A model generated the notes under the pieces. The model worked only from the letters and a program-made list of their open reading frames with translations, was not told the origin of the DNA and ran no database searches. A DNA stretch of 64,000 nucleotides from Aurelia coerulea. Its lineage: Eukaryota; Cnidaria; Scyphozoa; Semaeostomeae; Ulmaridae. Each line of letters starts with the position of its first letter. Positions within the stretch are counted from its first letter, which is position 1. Positions 39,300 to 50,125 of this stretch are shown here, one piece after another. The translations under genes were made by a program, and so were the position numbers. The DNA lies in the NCBI GenBank assembly GCA_039566865.1, contig CM076953.1, forward strand, positions 434,001-498,000, read 5' to 3'.

Positions 39300-41453
39300 G
39301 CAACAAATTTACTCTTTTCGATAGTATTTCTCGGTATTTCTCACATAAGATTTGCTTACAACCCATAATAAAGTGAATCTCACCTCTGAACGTTTCTTTC
39401 CAGTTGTTAGACCTATATAGCTTTACAGCTTTATGCTCGAAAAGATAAATATTCCCACTGCGTAAAATCGTCTCAAAACAAAATTGTTAACTGGTACCAC
39501 ATTTTTGCTTGAGTAAATATCGAACTTTCTCAGTGAGTTCAGTGTCAATTGCCCGAATTGTCTATGAATACTTGATCAAAAGGAATTGTTATAACTGTAA
39601 AGATACAATCAATAATTCTCATTTTAGGAAGGGTCCGCTCCGCAAATGTATCTTGGCGACACTTGTGTATCCATGGTTCCCGCTTAGGCCAAATTTGATT
39701 TTTAGCCAGTCTGACATTTTAGTGTGCCCGCAGAGGACCATGGGCGACAATGGCTCTTTAAAACTCACCTCGTTGAAGTAAACATTTACAACACGAAGAA
39801 GGAACATTCAAAATGAGCACTACTTGGTGTTGTAAATGATAAACACACACTTACCAAGGGCATTGCGTGTAGTCTCCTTCTTGACAAACTGTCGTAGAAT
39901 GAATAACACAAGCAATACATCGGTGTTGTTCATTTCTCAATAGCCATAGGTCTCATTGCTAAAACCTCATTTAGCTTTAAATCCCTTCAGAGCACCGTTA
40001 TACCATATTTTGATCGCATTAATATTGTGATCAAGCACTATAATTGCATATGTACGAGCCAGCTGGGGATTTTAATTGAATATATGAAATGATTTGCGAG
40101 TTAATTACTTCCCTGGGAATAAATCTGCGCCCTTTCCGTCTGAATCTTTTATGTGAAAATCCACAAATCTTGTCAAGTCTTGAGCAAAGAATATTGTTGT
40201 TGCTGTCGTTGCTATCGTTGCGAGAACTGGGACTATGTCGTTGAGTCTATTTGTTGCCTAAACTTATCCATCGTCGTAGTTTCGCTATTTGCTTGAACTG
40301 ATAGACCGCTATAACTAATCATTGCCGTCAAGCAGCTTTTTCGCTATAGGGCATGCGCAGTTCAAATCAGGCTGAATTTGCACCAAAAGGTTGTTTCACA
40401 TGAACAATGATTGGAATAAAATTCTTTGTGAAAATTTGAGCCAAACCCAACCAATCGAATCTACTGGAAATGATAATCACAAATATGGAGTTGTATCGAA
40501 TGTTCTCGTGGCGACGTGGCGATTCCGAAGTCTAACGTAAACCTTGATCTATATAACGTCACTTCTTCAAGATTATATACCAATAACAATGCCAAACAAA
40601 TTTTACACAAAGAGCATCACATTTATCTGCATTACCAGTCACCATTAACATAAATTTCACTTATTACTGGTTTCTTTCCCGGCATCATTAGCTAGAATCA
40701 ATTGCAGAATTTCTTCGTTAAACTCCAAGAGTAAAGCCTAACATCGAAAGACTGACTTCGATAATATTCACGTAAGACTTTTGATGACTAGATTCAATAT
40801 TCTTCGATTTTACTGGAATACTAATAATTTGTTTATTCCGAGTAATTAGTTAAAATATATTCTTCTTATTTCGATTGAAAATAGATGCGCACACACACAA
40901 TACAAGGCAATAAAAACCATGTCTTGGGCAAATTTGTTTATTTACAAGTTCTCCTCATACCTCGAAATCACACATTATCAAAAGAAATTTCAGCTTCCTC
41001 CTGGTCCTACAATTCAGACGTAAAATCTATTTTTCCCAAACGAAAACAACTGTAGTCATGGGGCTTCATGGGTCATACACCAGCCCAGCAATCCTCATCT
41101 AGCAATTCTGCAATAGAGGCAAAAGAATAATTAAAAGAAAGTCAGGTTTATCTTGGTCTTAGCATTCACATATTCAATTTGAGTAGGCATACTCAAACGA
41201 ATTCACGTAGTTATACCCAGAAAGTTTGTAATGAAAGCAAACGTGCGAAGAGTTATAACGTATGCGTTTCATACATTATTCAAAAGAAACACAATTTTAT
41301 GCTGAACTTGGCATTCAAGCGTTGAATTTTAATCTGATTTCTCCAACAAAAACAACTCACTAACTCGAGCAATATTGTAACAACTAACAAAAGCAGAAGA
41401 ATATGATAAACCTCAATCAATAAACAGAACGTTAGGTTTATCCTGGTCTTATA
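39300..41453. other. Intergenic, no gene seen
   Basis: AT-rich DNA without recognisable coding segments. It contains the single repeat arm at 39655-39760. A strong minus-strand donor-like sequence (TTGGTAAGTGTGTG) lies at about 39850; without transcripts I cannot assign it to an exon. Confidence 0.35.
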
Positions 41454-41854
41454 CCGGGTGTCCCATAAAAAAAAGTACTCTGGTTTGAAAAATTACCAAA
41501 AATTGATTATCAAACCTTTGATGAAATTTTCTTTTTGAATTGTTTTTTCGAAAATTCAAATAAATCATAGATGATCAAATGTTTGCTTGTGTTACAGCAA
41601 GGTAGACAATAGAAGCTTTACATGCTCAAAGAAACTGATCTGGCAATCATCAGTGGCTTCCTGGAGTATGATTCAAAAGCAGCTAGGCCTAAAAAGAACT
41701 AAATTTGCTAATTTTTACGTCAATTACAAGATCAGCTATATTTCGGTAAAAATTTTGTCCTTGTTCCATATGATAAGAAAAGAAAATTGAAGATCGGCCG
41801 TGAAATCAAATGCTGATGATTTTTCAAACGGGAGTACTTTTTTGGGACACCCGG
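41454..41854. mobile_element. Mariner-like MITE, CCGGGTGTCC family, copy 1
   Basis: 401 bases flanked by TA (41452-41453, 41855-41856). The left terminus is CCGGGTGTCCCATAAAAAAA and the right CTTTTTTGGGACACCCGG. A subterminal AGTACTC also inverts. The interior resembles the interrupted copy at 53524-55014 in reverse orientation (shared GATCAGCTATA and AACTAAATTTG blocks). Confidence 0.8.
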
Positions 41855-41895
41855 TAGCATTCAGCATTTAGATTGGAGTAGGGATCGCTTAAACC

Positions 41896-42057
41896 AGGCC
41901 CGTAGGAAGTGGGGGGGGGGGCAGGGGGGCTCAAGCCCCCAATAATTTTGAAATCAATGATGCTACGTCACAAGCATTAACTAGATGTATTGTTCTTTAT
42001 TGTTTTAAGAACAATTGCCCCCCCCTTCCCCAATCCGAAGCTGCTTCCTACGGCCCT
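41896..42057. mobile_element. Short MITE, GGCCCGTAGGAAG ends
   Basis: The left end AGGCCCGTAGGAAGTGGGG and the right end CTTCCTACGGCCCT are inverted. CGCTTAAACC stands on both sides (41886-41895 and 42058-42067), a target duplication of 8 to 10 bp depending on where the ends are cut. hAT-like by duplication size (inference). Confidence 0.75.
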
Positions 42058-42242
42058 CGCTTAAACCAAATATCTCGTTATATCAAGCAATCTTGTAAAA
42101 GGAGCAAAGAACCATCAGGTATTGTGGATGATTCTGGCATCAATGTCTGAGTTGATACTACCCTGACTGATCTGTCTGAGCAGTCGAGCTAATTCATAAA
42201 TGACAATAAATCATCGTGAAGGCTACACTTGTTAACTTAATT

Positions 42243-45200
42243 TCATTTTGGTGTGATTGAAACTTCGACCAGGGCACCCACGCTCAGCTTGTTTGAATGT
42301 TCTACAATAATCTTGTAGCCAGATAATTGCCATGTGACAGAATCCTGTGGCGTAACCACGACATCAATACCATTAGGATAGTGCAAATCTTTATTGAAAT
42401 AAATTACAGTTTCGGTACTTTTGCAACTAGGCGAAATTGCGTAACTCATGTAGAACTTCTTCGTCGTTACATCGAACTTGAACCCCTTTGTTATACCAGC
42501 AACTGCTTGTGGGTAGGTGCGGCTCGTGTTTTGAACATAAATATGTTGCGATTTCACTGCATCGGCGATACATTTTGAATCCATTACGCCGCAACCGAAA
42601 GCCTTGAAAGACCAGCCAGTCCATGACTGCATGTGGTGGTCACAGATATCGAAAAGTTCCAACATATCATTGAAATTTTTAGCACTATTTCCAACGACCA
42701 ATAGTTCTGTTACAAACCCAGCACATTTCAATCTCTTTAGGTCTTCAGTTCTCACTTCAAATTGAAACTTCTTGTTAAAATCTGGCGGTTCATAATAATG
42801 ATAACTCAACACACTCCTGTTTTGGTAAGTTGGTCCTCCTGGCACTTCTTTGAACCCAGCAGCAAAAAAGTCCCATGTTACTCCTTCAAAGAATATACTG
42901 TGCCGTTGGTCAGCCTTGCGAATTGCTTTCTGTAGCGCATCATATGCAGGCGCAAGGTTTCTCTCATCAGCAACCCCGGGGATCATCAACGAAGGGTCCC
43001 TGTGAGAGAAGAAATGCATCGATCAAAATACGAAATAAATAACCAAAGGTGAATTTGATAAAACAAACCCCAGATGTGTTTATTCAACTCCAACGCAGTT
43101 AGCTCAAAAGCTTGAAAACATATTCGTTAGTCGAATTGGTCTAAGCTTTTTGACGTTGCCCAAACAATGTAAAGGAGAAGGCAAAATTGCGGGTTTCAGA
43201 GGAGAGCCAAGCGCTGGGATCGCAGTGGACAAAACGACAAAACCTAATCGAGTCCACGACACTTGTCATGACGCTCAAGTGGTGAGGCTTTACCTGTGGT
43301 CAAACCCTGTCCACCTGACTGTTCTGGCTGCAAAAAGTTCGAACCCTGTCTGCCTGACTGTTCTGGCTGCAAAGTCCGAACCCTGTCCGCCTGACTGTTC
43401 TGGCTGCAAAAAGTTCGAACCCTATCCGCCTGACTGTTCTGGCTGCAAAGTTCGAACCCTGTCCGCCTGACTGTTCTGGCTGCAAAGTCCGAACCCTGTC
43501 CTCCTGACTGCTCTGACCACTGCGCCATAACACCTTCAACTTGCTGAATCACAAGGCTCGCGTTTTCCTCACTCAAGGACCTTTCTTGGATAGACGCAGG
43601 TCTAAGTTAGGCAGCTGTAATAAAGACTGTTTAAGTGTGAATTATGTTTCAGAGTTCTTGCTGCTGATTATTATTATCATTAATAATTTCTTTTACGTTG
43701 GCAAAAAAAAGAGCTATAGATAGCTAATAAGATAATTAACGCCAACAAATAAGTCAAGGCTTAGTTTATAATATAATTTGCTACTTTAAAACCTACAAAA
43801 ACCCTAAATCTTTAATGACAAGGAGTACTACTTAATGGACAAGTCCGGGGTTGGTATGATTGATGATAAAATACAATATAATACTGCTATGAATGATGTA
43901 TGATACTTTTTTCCACTATTTTTCACCTTCTCTTTGTGAAATTACATCTTCAAATAAACAATTTGAGCGAAGTGACGTCATATTACGCAGACGAAAACGA
44001 GGCTGTGTGATTGTTTTTCGCCTCTTTATCGTTGTAAGCCTCTTTGTAGTGTTCTTGTGCCATTTTCAATGCATGAGTTCAATATGACGTCACTTCACTC
44101 AAATTGCTTATTTCAATACGTAATTTCACAAAGAGAAGGTGAAAAATAGTGGAAAAAAGTATCATACATCATTCATAGCAGTATTATCTTGTATTTTATC
44201 ATCAATCATATAAACCCCGGACTTGTCCTTTAAGACCGATGATAGGAACTTGCATTACAAGGAAAAAGATACATAATAATCATGATAATCACCTAAACAC
44301 ATCTCCTGCAAACGGTTCATTGATCAATTCATATCCAATAACACTGTTATAATCCTTGAATCCTTGTGCTGTCTTGCCCCAAAACTCAGCCCATGAGTCC
44401 AGTAGGCCGTTAGAGTTGTTGTATAGATTTTGGAAGGCTGCGGAGGATGCTTCCGTGAAGTAATAATCACTCCAGAGATGTTTAGAGCAATCTGATTGGC
44501 TGGGATAATTAGTTATTGGATCAATCGCATATTTGTCTTCCAATGGAAATGGAAAATTCTTTGCATTCCCTGAATAAAGAAAGGTAAAACTAGACATTAC
44601 TCGTTGCTTCTTCCGTGCTTAGCAGCAAAAAATTAGCTGCCCAGAAGCATTAAAAACACAATGCCTTTTATTAATCAATCTTAGAAGACGCTCGTCTAGT
44701 ACGCATGCTCTGAATAAAAACAGAAAATCAAAACTGTGTTCAGAATTAATTTAGCAATGATCTTGAAGTCAAATACCTGGATTAGCAGCCCAATCAGGAA
44801 ATCCTTCGACACAAAATTTTCTAGACATAACATCTTGATGCATATCGAGCAATGTATAGATGCCATATTTCGCAGCTCTTGATACAATGCCTTGTATTAC
44901 CTCCATGTACGTTTCATTATATTGGCCTCGTTCTGGTACGTAACCAGCAAGCATCCATCCTGTATCAGACGAACGAAGTGCAAGAAATCTATTAAATAGC
45001 GTCAAGGTCAAAGAAGCATTAGAGTTGGAAGCTTATGAATTAAAAAGTGGTAGAACTTGCGACTTAAAATTATGTTCTTTGTTGAAGATTCAAACATCAT
45101 CATCATAATTGCTATTATGCACTACATAAAATTATGTATGGCAGGTATCTATATATATATTTATTTGAACTAATTTTTAAAGAAAACTAAACTCTATAAT

Positions 45201-48200
45201 CAACCAAATTAAATGTAACAGGAACAAAATATGTGAATAAATTCAAAACGTTAAGTAAAGGGTGTGTGTATATCCAGGCACAAATCCATCCATATGGTGT
45301 TATCTGGCCAGAGTTTCCCTAATATGGTTGAGGTATGTGAAAAAAGGTCCGATCTAGGGGTGCTATAGGCGGGACATACAAGGAGAAAATGTACCTCATC
45401 TTCAACGAGACCAAGGGAGCAGTTTTTACAGATACGGTCATTGACATCTAATCCTTTGTGTCTTCCAGTCTCAATCAACAATGTATGGTCACTACATCTA
45501 AATTTGCACAAGGTTTTACGGTATTTAAAGTTCATACTGACTGACAAGTATTTTTCTAGCTTTTGTTGAGACTTGAAAGTTTTGTATGTGCGCAACTTGC
45601 TATGTCGTAACGAGCCTTGATGTGCCGAGGTTAGTTCTGACTTTCAGAAGTTATGAAAACTTTATCCTTACCTAGTCTATTAACCTGGTTAGGACTGAGA
45701 GATGAAGGGTTGTGCCAAAGGGTAGAAAGTCCGATAACTTCTAGTGCCCATTTAACTGAATTAGACCAGTTATTTAAATTACTTGGGAGGGACCTTGAAT
45801 CAATGAATGCTTTTTTCACGAGGGAATCGTCGTTTAAGTGGGAGATTCTATGCCAGAATTTAATGATACGAATGATAGCGAACAGGGCAGTGGGCATAAT
45901 TCCCAGTTCTCCATATACAGCTAGAGAAGAGGAATTTCGTTTCAGGCCCAAGATTTGTTTGCAGAATTTCAGCTTTGGTCTGTTAACTGGTGATTCCAAG
46001 GAATAATACAAATAATACAATACAAACAATATATACAAATATATACAATATATACAAACAATAATACAATACGAACAATACAAACAACAAAGAAGATATT
46101 TGCGTCAACAAGAAATCTTGGCCTCAAAGAACGACCCAGTGGCGGCTGGCAGCGGTACTAGCGGTACCAGTCTAGTACCACTTTATTTTGAAAGCTTGAA
46201 ATTTATTTTAATGGTCTTATTTTCTAATATTTCAAAACTAGAAACAAATTGAATTGACCAAGAAAACAAACAGTATCACCATCTGACCCCCCTTCGTTTT
46301 AATCCTTGTTGAATGAGCAGTATTGAATGAGGCCTTTATGTACTCCACGGTACCAGACATCGTTCATCCAGTACTGTAGAAAGCAGTCCTATTGTGGTTT
46401 GTGACTCGACATGACGTAAAACTCTTTGTGTACCCATAAGTCCAACAATAGTAAATTCTTTCGCAGTACTAGATTCCTATTTCTGGTAGTGCTGCATGGC
46501 CGCCAAAATAACACATCCAAACAAGATTACGAAATCGACCCCGCAGTCTTTTCAGCAGTATCAAATCACAATAGTCAAACTTTGCTGTTTTATTGAATGA
46601 TACTGAGATATTCAAAAGTACGTCAAAAAGCTTTTAGGCCTGTTTTCTATTTAGCTGTCTAGGATTCTGCAGAAAATGAATCGTGTCGCAGGAATTGGCT
46701 AGGGATTGGCTACCATTTTTGATTCCTGGATACGTGGCGAAGACTTAGATTCTTTGTTCACTGTTCATTGTGACTTGTTTAAATGATAGTCTAAATGCAG
46801 GGAGTGTAGGGCAAATAGAGTTGAATACTCTTAGGGAGTAAGCCTACAAATTGAGCAGTCAGCAGTCACAAGATCATCAGGCATCATGAGTCACAAGATC
46901 ATCAGGCATCATGAGTCATAAGAACATCAGGCATCATGAGTCACATACCTGTTAAACTCGTGACTTGCATGCTAAGTTTCCCACCAATCAGAATTGTGGG
47001 AACCTCCCCCTTTAGTGGGTAGTAGCCTTATTTGGGTATATCTAGAACCGGTATATAAGGTCTGCACACCATAGAAACAGCACTTTTTAGTCTCATGGCC
47101 TGCTAGCTGAGTTTTTCTGAACCTCGCCCTCCCACCACTTTCTGTAATAGTATTTCAGTAGCTCAACTTAATCATTAGGGGACAATTACATAACAATTGT
47201 ATGCAATTATTTGTAGTTCAGTTAATAGTATTAATTAGGTTTGTGGTATATTATCTGGTTATGTGTGTTTAATTGTGGTTCAAGAGAATTCAACTTTTGC
47301 CCAACACTGCCTCTTTACTACTAAGACTCCTCTAATTTAGTGAAGGGAAAAGCAACAATTGGCAGCTGTTTTCCTACTCCCATACATTACTGGTGCCAGT
47401 GGAAACATTCAAATCGTTCTATATGTAAACATGCAATTTTGTGCACACCACAAATGGAACAAGAAACCCACGTTACTAGAATTTCATTTCTAGTACTTCC
47501 GTGAACTGCGGCCAACCAGTGGTGGACTTGGTGCCGCAAGTGATTAACTTTCTAAATGTATTGCTCAGATGCCTCTTTAGTGGCCGCAGCCAATGATCGA
47601 CATGACTCACTGCATTTCGGTGGAACGGTCTTAGCTTAGCAATGCAACCAGCACCGTTTGAAAAGATTTTCAGAAAATGAATTCATTAAAAGTAAGTAGC
47701 ATGGTTTACAAAAAAGAAGTATTCTATAATGTCCAGATAAATAGCGTTTTGCAGTTTCATCAATAAAATTTTATGCTTTCTCTGCTATGTTTGACTTAAA
47801 AATCTCCCTACACAACTTTCTCAAAAATCTATTGGGGAAAGCATTTAGCTTGCAATTTAGAGACGATCCACGAAGATATTTGCTTTAAAATGCAAAGCTT
47901 TACAGCGCCCCCCATACCCCCAGCTGGTCACGAGACAAAAATTTGTTCGCTTCGCTCACAAATTTTTGTTCTTCTAGTACCATCTTATTTTTCATGCCAT
48001 CTTATTTTTCATCTTATTTTTTTATTTTTCATCTTATTTTTACTTGACCAGGTTTTGGTCGGGGACGTGCCATCGAAGCTTCAAAAACATACCCGTTCCT
48101 TCTATCAATTTTCCGAAAAAGCATACCCGACTTTATACCAATTTTCCGAAAAAGTACACTCGACTTTATACCAATTTTCCGAAAATGTATATCCGATCTT

Positions 48201-49345
48201 ATACTTTAACCAAAATCGTGAATATCGATACCGTTCCTTATACCAAAATCGCGAAAATCGATACCGTACCTTATACCAAAATCGCGAAAATCGATACCCT
48301 TCCCGATGGCACGTCCCCGTACCCAAAATATGTGAAGTACCGGGGGAAGTACCTTGAGTACCTCCCCCGGGGCCAGCCGCCACTGACAAAGACTTCAAAT
48401 CACTCGCTCCAGATAAGACTGACAATTGTTCAGTTTAAAAGTTCTTAAAATCTTGCTTGAAGGGTTAACGCTCAATAGCTAGGTGAATACAATCTTTTAG
48501 CGAAGAAATTTTTACTTCCATTCCATGGAAAAAACGCCAGCTTTAAATTCTACTGTGGAGAAGTGCTCAGGAATCTTGTCTCGTTATAGTGTTCTGGTTA
48601 TGTGAATTAGGAAGGTTATTGAGTTTTGAGTGTGTATCAGTTTTGTTCAACGGCCTAGATACAATCTTCCCAAGTGCATTCCGGTATTGCAACATGATTG
48701 GATTTAAAGGGAATAGACATAGCTATATCGACAAGCTGCTATAAATAGGCTGAAGAAACGCCCACAAACCCATTGTCTTCTTCGCCACACAATGAAACGT
48801 CAGGCGTCAAAGTTGTTGAATACAATAGATTATATTTTTAACTTGGCCCGGGCCAGCTTTTAACTATGTCGATTCCCTTTAAGCACTGGATTTCAGGATA
48901 AAGGTTTACCAATGATACAAAATCCTAAAGCAAAATCCTGTCAATCTCCCCTTCACGTGGTAAATACATGAGATCTCCACAAAGTGCATAACAATATTTG
49001 CATTACGAAATGTTCGAAATCTCAGATATCCTGTATCAACACGTTTGAAAATAAGTAATTTTAATACCAACCTAGACGAACAGCATTCAATCCAAGACTT
49101 TGCAGTAATTTCATGTCAGCTTCAGAAAATGCATCGATATCCGTTCCTGTCGTTTTAGGGTGATACGGGGGTTGTTTCACGACCACGTTTGTCCCATGGA
49201 AAAATCTTTCCCTTCCAAGACTATCCACAAATTGCTGTGTCTCAGGATTGACCGTGATAAGCAAAGAAACATCATCTTTGTGAAAATATGCAGATGTAAA
49301 AAATACGGCATTTGAAGCAATGAGCATGAAATAAATCATGGGCAT
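42243..49345 (-). CDS. Endoglycoceramidase (GH5 family), secreted
   Basis: Cleaves the bond between the oligosaccharide and the ceramide of glycosphingolipids, likely for digestion of dietary glycolipids. Four exons on the minus strand: 49072-49345, 44777-44959, 44293-44569 and 42243-42999. Phases all agree, giving 496 aa, usual for the animal/actinobacterial EGCase family. Residues about 1-20 form a signal peptide (YFMLIASNAVFFTSAY). Landmarks: FFHGTNVVVKQPP, LGLNAVRLGW, YGIYTLLDMHQDV, FPDWAANP and IGYELINEPF with acid/base Glu237. Also NLAPAYD, FFEGVTWDFF, LSYHYYEPP and the likely nucleophile Glu343 in GFVTELLV (usually TEFG in GH5). A C-terminal beta domain follows. The introns carry a LINE fragment, a 2.2 kb transposon, a TTAA palindrome and a B-box array. 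Lies 0.8 kb downstream of the REJ gene, same strand. Confidence 0.9.
43302..43534 (-). repeat. tRNA-like A box plus tandem B-box array
   Basis: On the minus strand a Pol III A box, TGGCGCAGTGG (43517-43527), is followed by five to six head-to-tail units of 37-39 bases. Each contains GGTTCGAAC or GGTTCGGAC and then GCAGCCAGAACAGTCAGG. The unit looks like the B-box region of a tRNA-derived SINE amplified in place. It lies in the last intron of the endoglycoceramidase gene. Open frames across it arise from the unit length and are not genes. Confidence 0.7.
43836..44229. mobile_element. TTAA-flanked palindromic MITE
   Basis: Two arms of about 150 bases, GGACAAGTCCGGGG inward, nearly perfect complements, with a TGACGTCA-containing inner region (GTGACGTCATATTA and its complement). 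TTAA borders each end (43832-43835 and 44230-44233). 394 bases, no coding capacity. piggyBac-type by target site (inference). Confidence 0.8.
45251..46006 (-). mobile_element. LINE reverse transcriptase C-terminal remnant
   Basis: Minus-strand frames read KFCKQILGLKRNSSSLAVYG, then LGIMPTALFAIIRIIKFWHR, and after a frame break RTYKTFKSQQKLEKYLS, ICKNCSLGLVEDEVHFLLVC. The Cys-x2-Cys ... DE.HFLLVCP motif is the typical C-terminal end of many LINE polyproteins. It is 5'-truncated, broken by at least one frameshift near 45600-45640, and bordered at its upstream side by an ATACAA microsatellite (about 46000-46085). Located in the first intron of the endoglycoceramidase gene. Confidence 0.8.
46137..48385. 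mobile_element. 2.2 kb element with CAGTGGCGGCTGG ends
   Basis: CAGTGGCGGCTGG at the left and CCAGCCGCCACTG at the right form a 13-bp terminal inverted repeat of hAT style. No target duplication is seen. The interior is non-coding. It includes a 28-29 bp minisatellite (AGATCATCAGGCATCATGAG, three units, 46865-46948), and its right end is occupied by fold-back element E4. It may be composite: two ends brought together by insertion of other repeats. Confidence 0.55.
48041..48372. mobile_element. C/G-run fold-back element E4
   Basis: The right end, read inward, is CCCCGGGGGAGGTACT, then TACTTCACATATTTTGGGTA and CGGGGACGTGCCATCG. The left end reads TACTTGACCAGGTTTTGGTC then GGGGACGTGCCATCG but lacks the outer G-run. 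The core is built from repeats of TTATACCAATTTTCCGAAAA (three or more) and TTATACCAAAATCGCGAAAA (three). Terminal design as in E1 and E2, unrelated core. Confidence 0.65.
48708..48878. mobile_element. TTAA-flanked short MITE, AGGGAAT ends
   Basis: AGGGAATAGACATAGCTA at the left and ACTATGTCGATTCCCT at the right invert, each adjoining TTAA (48704-48707 and 48879-48882). 171 bases in the first intron of the endoglycoceramidase gene. Confidence 0.65.
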
Positions 49346-50125
49346 GGTGATTTACTCACTTCCACCTTTGCAATCCTTCGTTTTCCTTCAAAATCTGGCA
49401 TGGACTAAACTAGACAGGCCAGCATTTGTATCATTTCTACACAGAAGTCGTTCACTCAAGATGTCACATGATATTGCTATGATTTGCATTTTTGCCAGCT
49501 TCCGCTTAAAATGAGACACCAGTTGAGCAGTCACTATCACTTTGCAAATGGGGATTATAAACCCTTGGTTTTAAACATAGGGGAAGGGGGAAACAGAACA
49601 CTTCTTACCATAAGACCAATCTTAATCCCGATTTTGTCAAAAAATTGCAAAAATCTGGAAATGCACTGATCCCGCAAATTGAGGCTTTTCTGGAAAATCT
49701 TAAATATCCCTTTTTGACAAGCTTTTGCCTTCTGTTTATACGGAAATCCCTAGAAATGTCTTCGTATCCCCTTTGTTCCAACCAAAAGGCTTGTAAATAC
49801 GATATAATGAGCGTACAAAGTTCAAGGAACAAATCGCCCCTCTGTACACTACAGTCAAAGGACAACGCAAAGGTACATATTGTAGCTTTGGTGGACAAAA
49901 AACAGTTTTTTACGCACGAAAATAGGCAAGAGATTGGGCGAATGTTCTATCTTTTCGCCTTATAGATGCAAGATAAAAAATCTGAATTCTGAACAGATTC
50001 TTCATATAATAAGCTAATGAATAATAAATAAATCAAATTTGGAAGTAAAGTAATTAGGAATAGCAACATTAATAGAGAAAAGTATACTATACGATAAAGA
50101 TAATGGTTACTTGAATTAATGACTT

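Noticed and set aside
43244..43576. Two overlapping minus-strand ORFs with repeated SQNSQADRVRT-type units
   Set aside because: They are translations of the 37-39 bp B-box array in different frames. The alternating unit lengths would shift the frame, and the array lies in an intron.
45251..46083. A functional LINE gene
   Set aside because: Only the C-terminal part of the reverse transcriptase is present and it is split by a frameshift.
47890..48448. ORFs with repeated NFPKK / YQNRENRY units on both strands
   Set aside because: They are translations of the tandem core of fold-back element E4; frames are open on both strands, as expected of the repeat.
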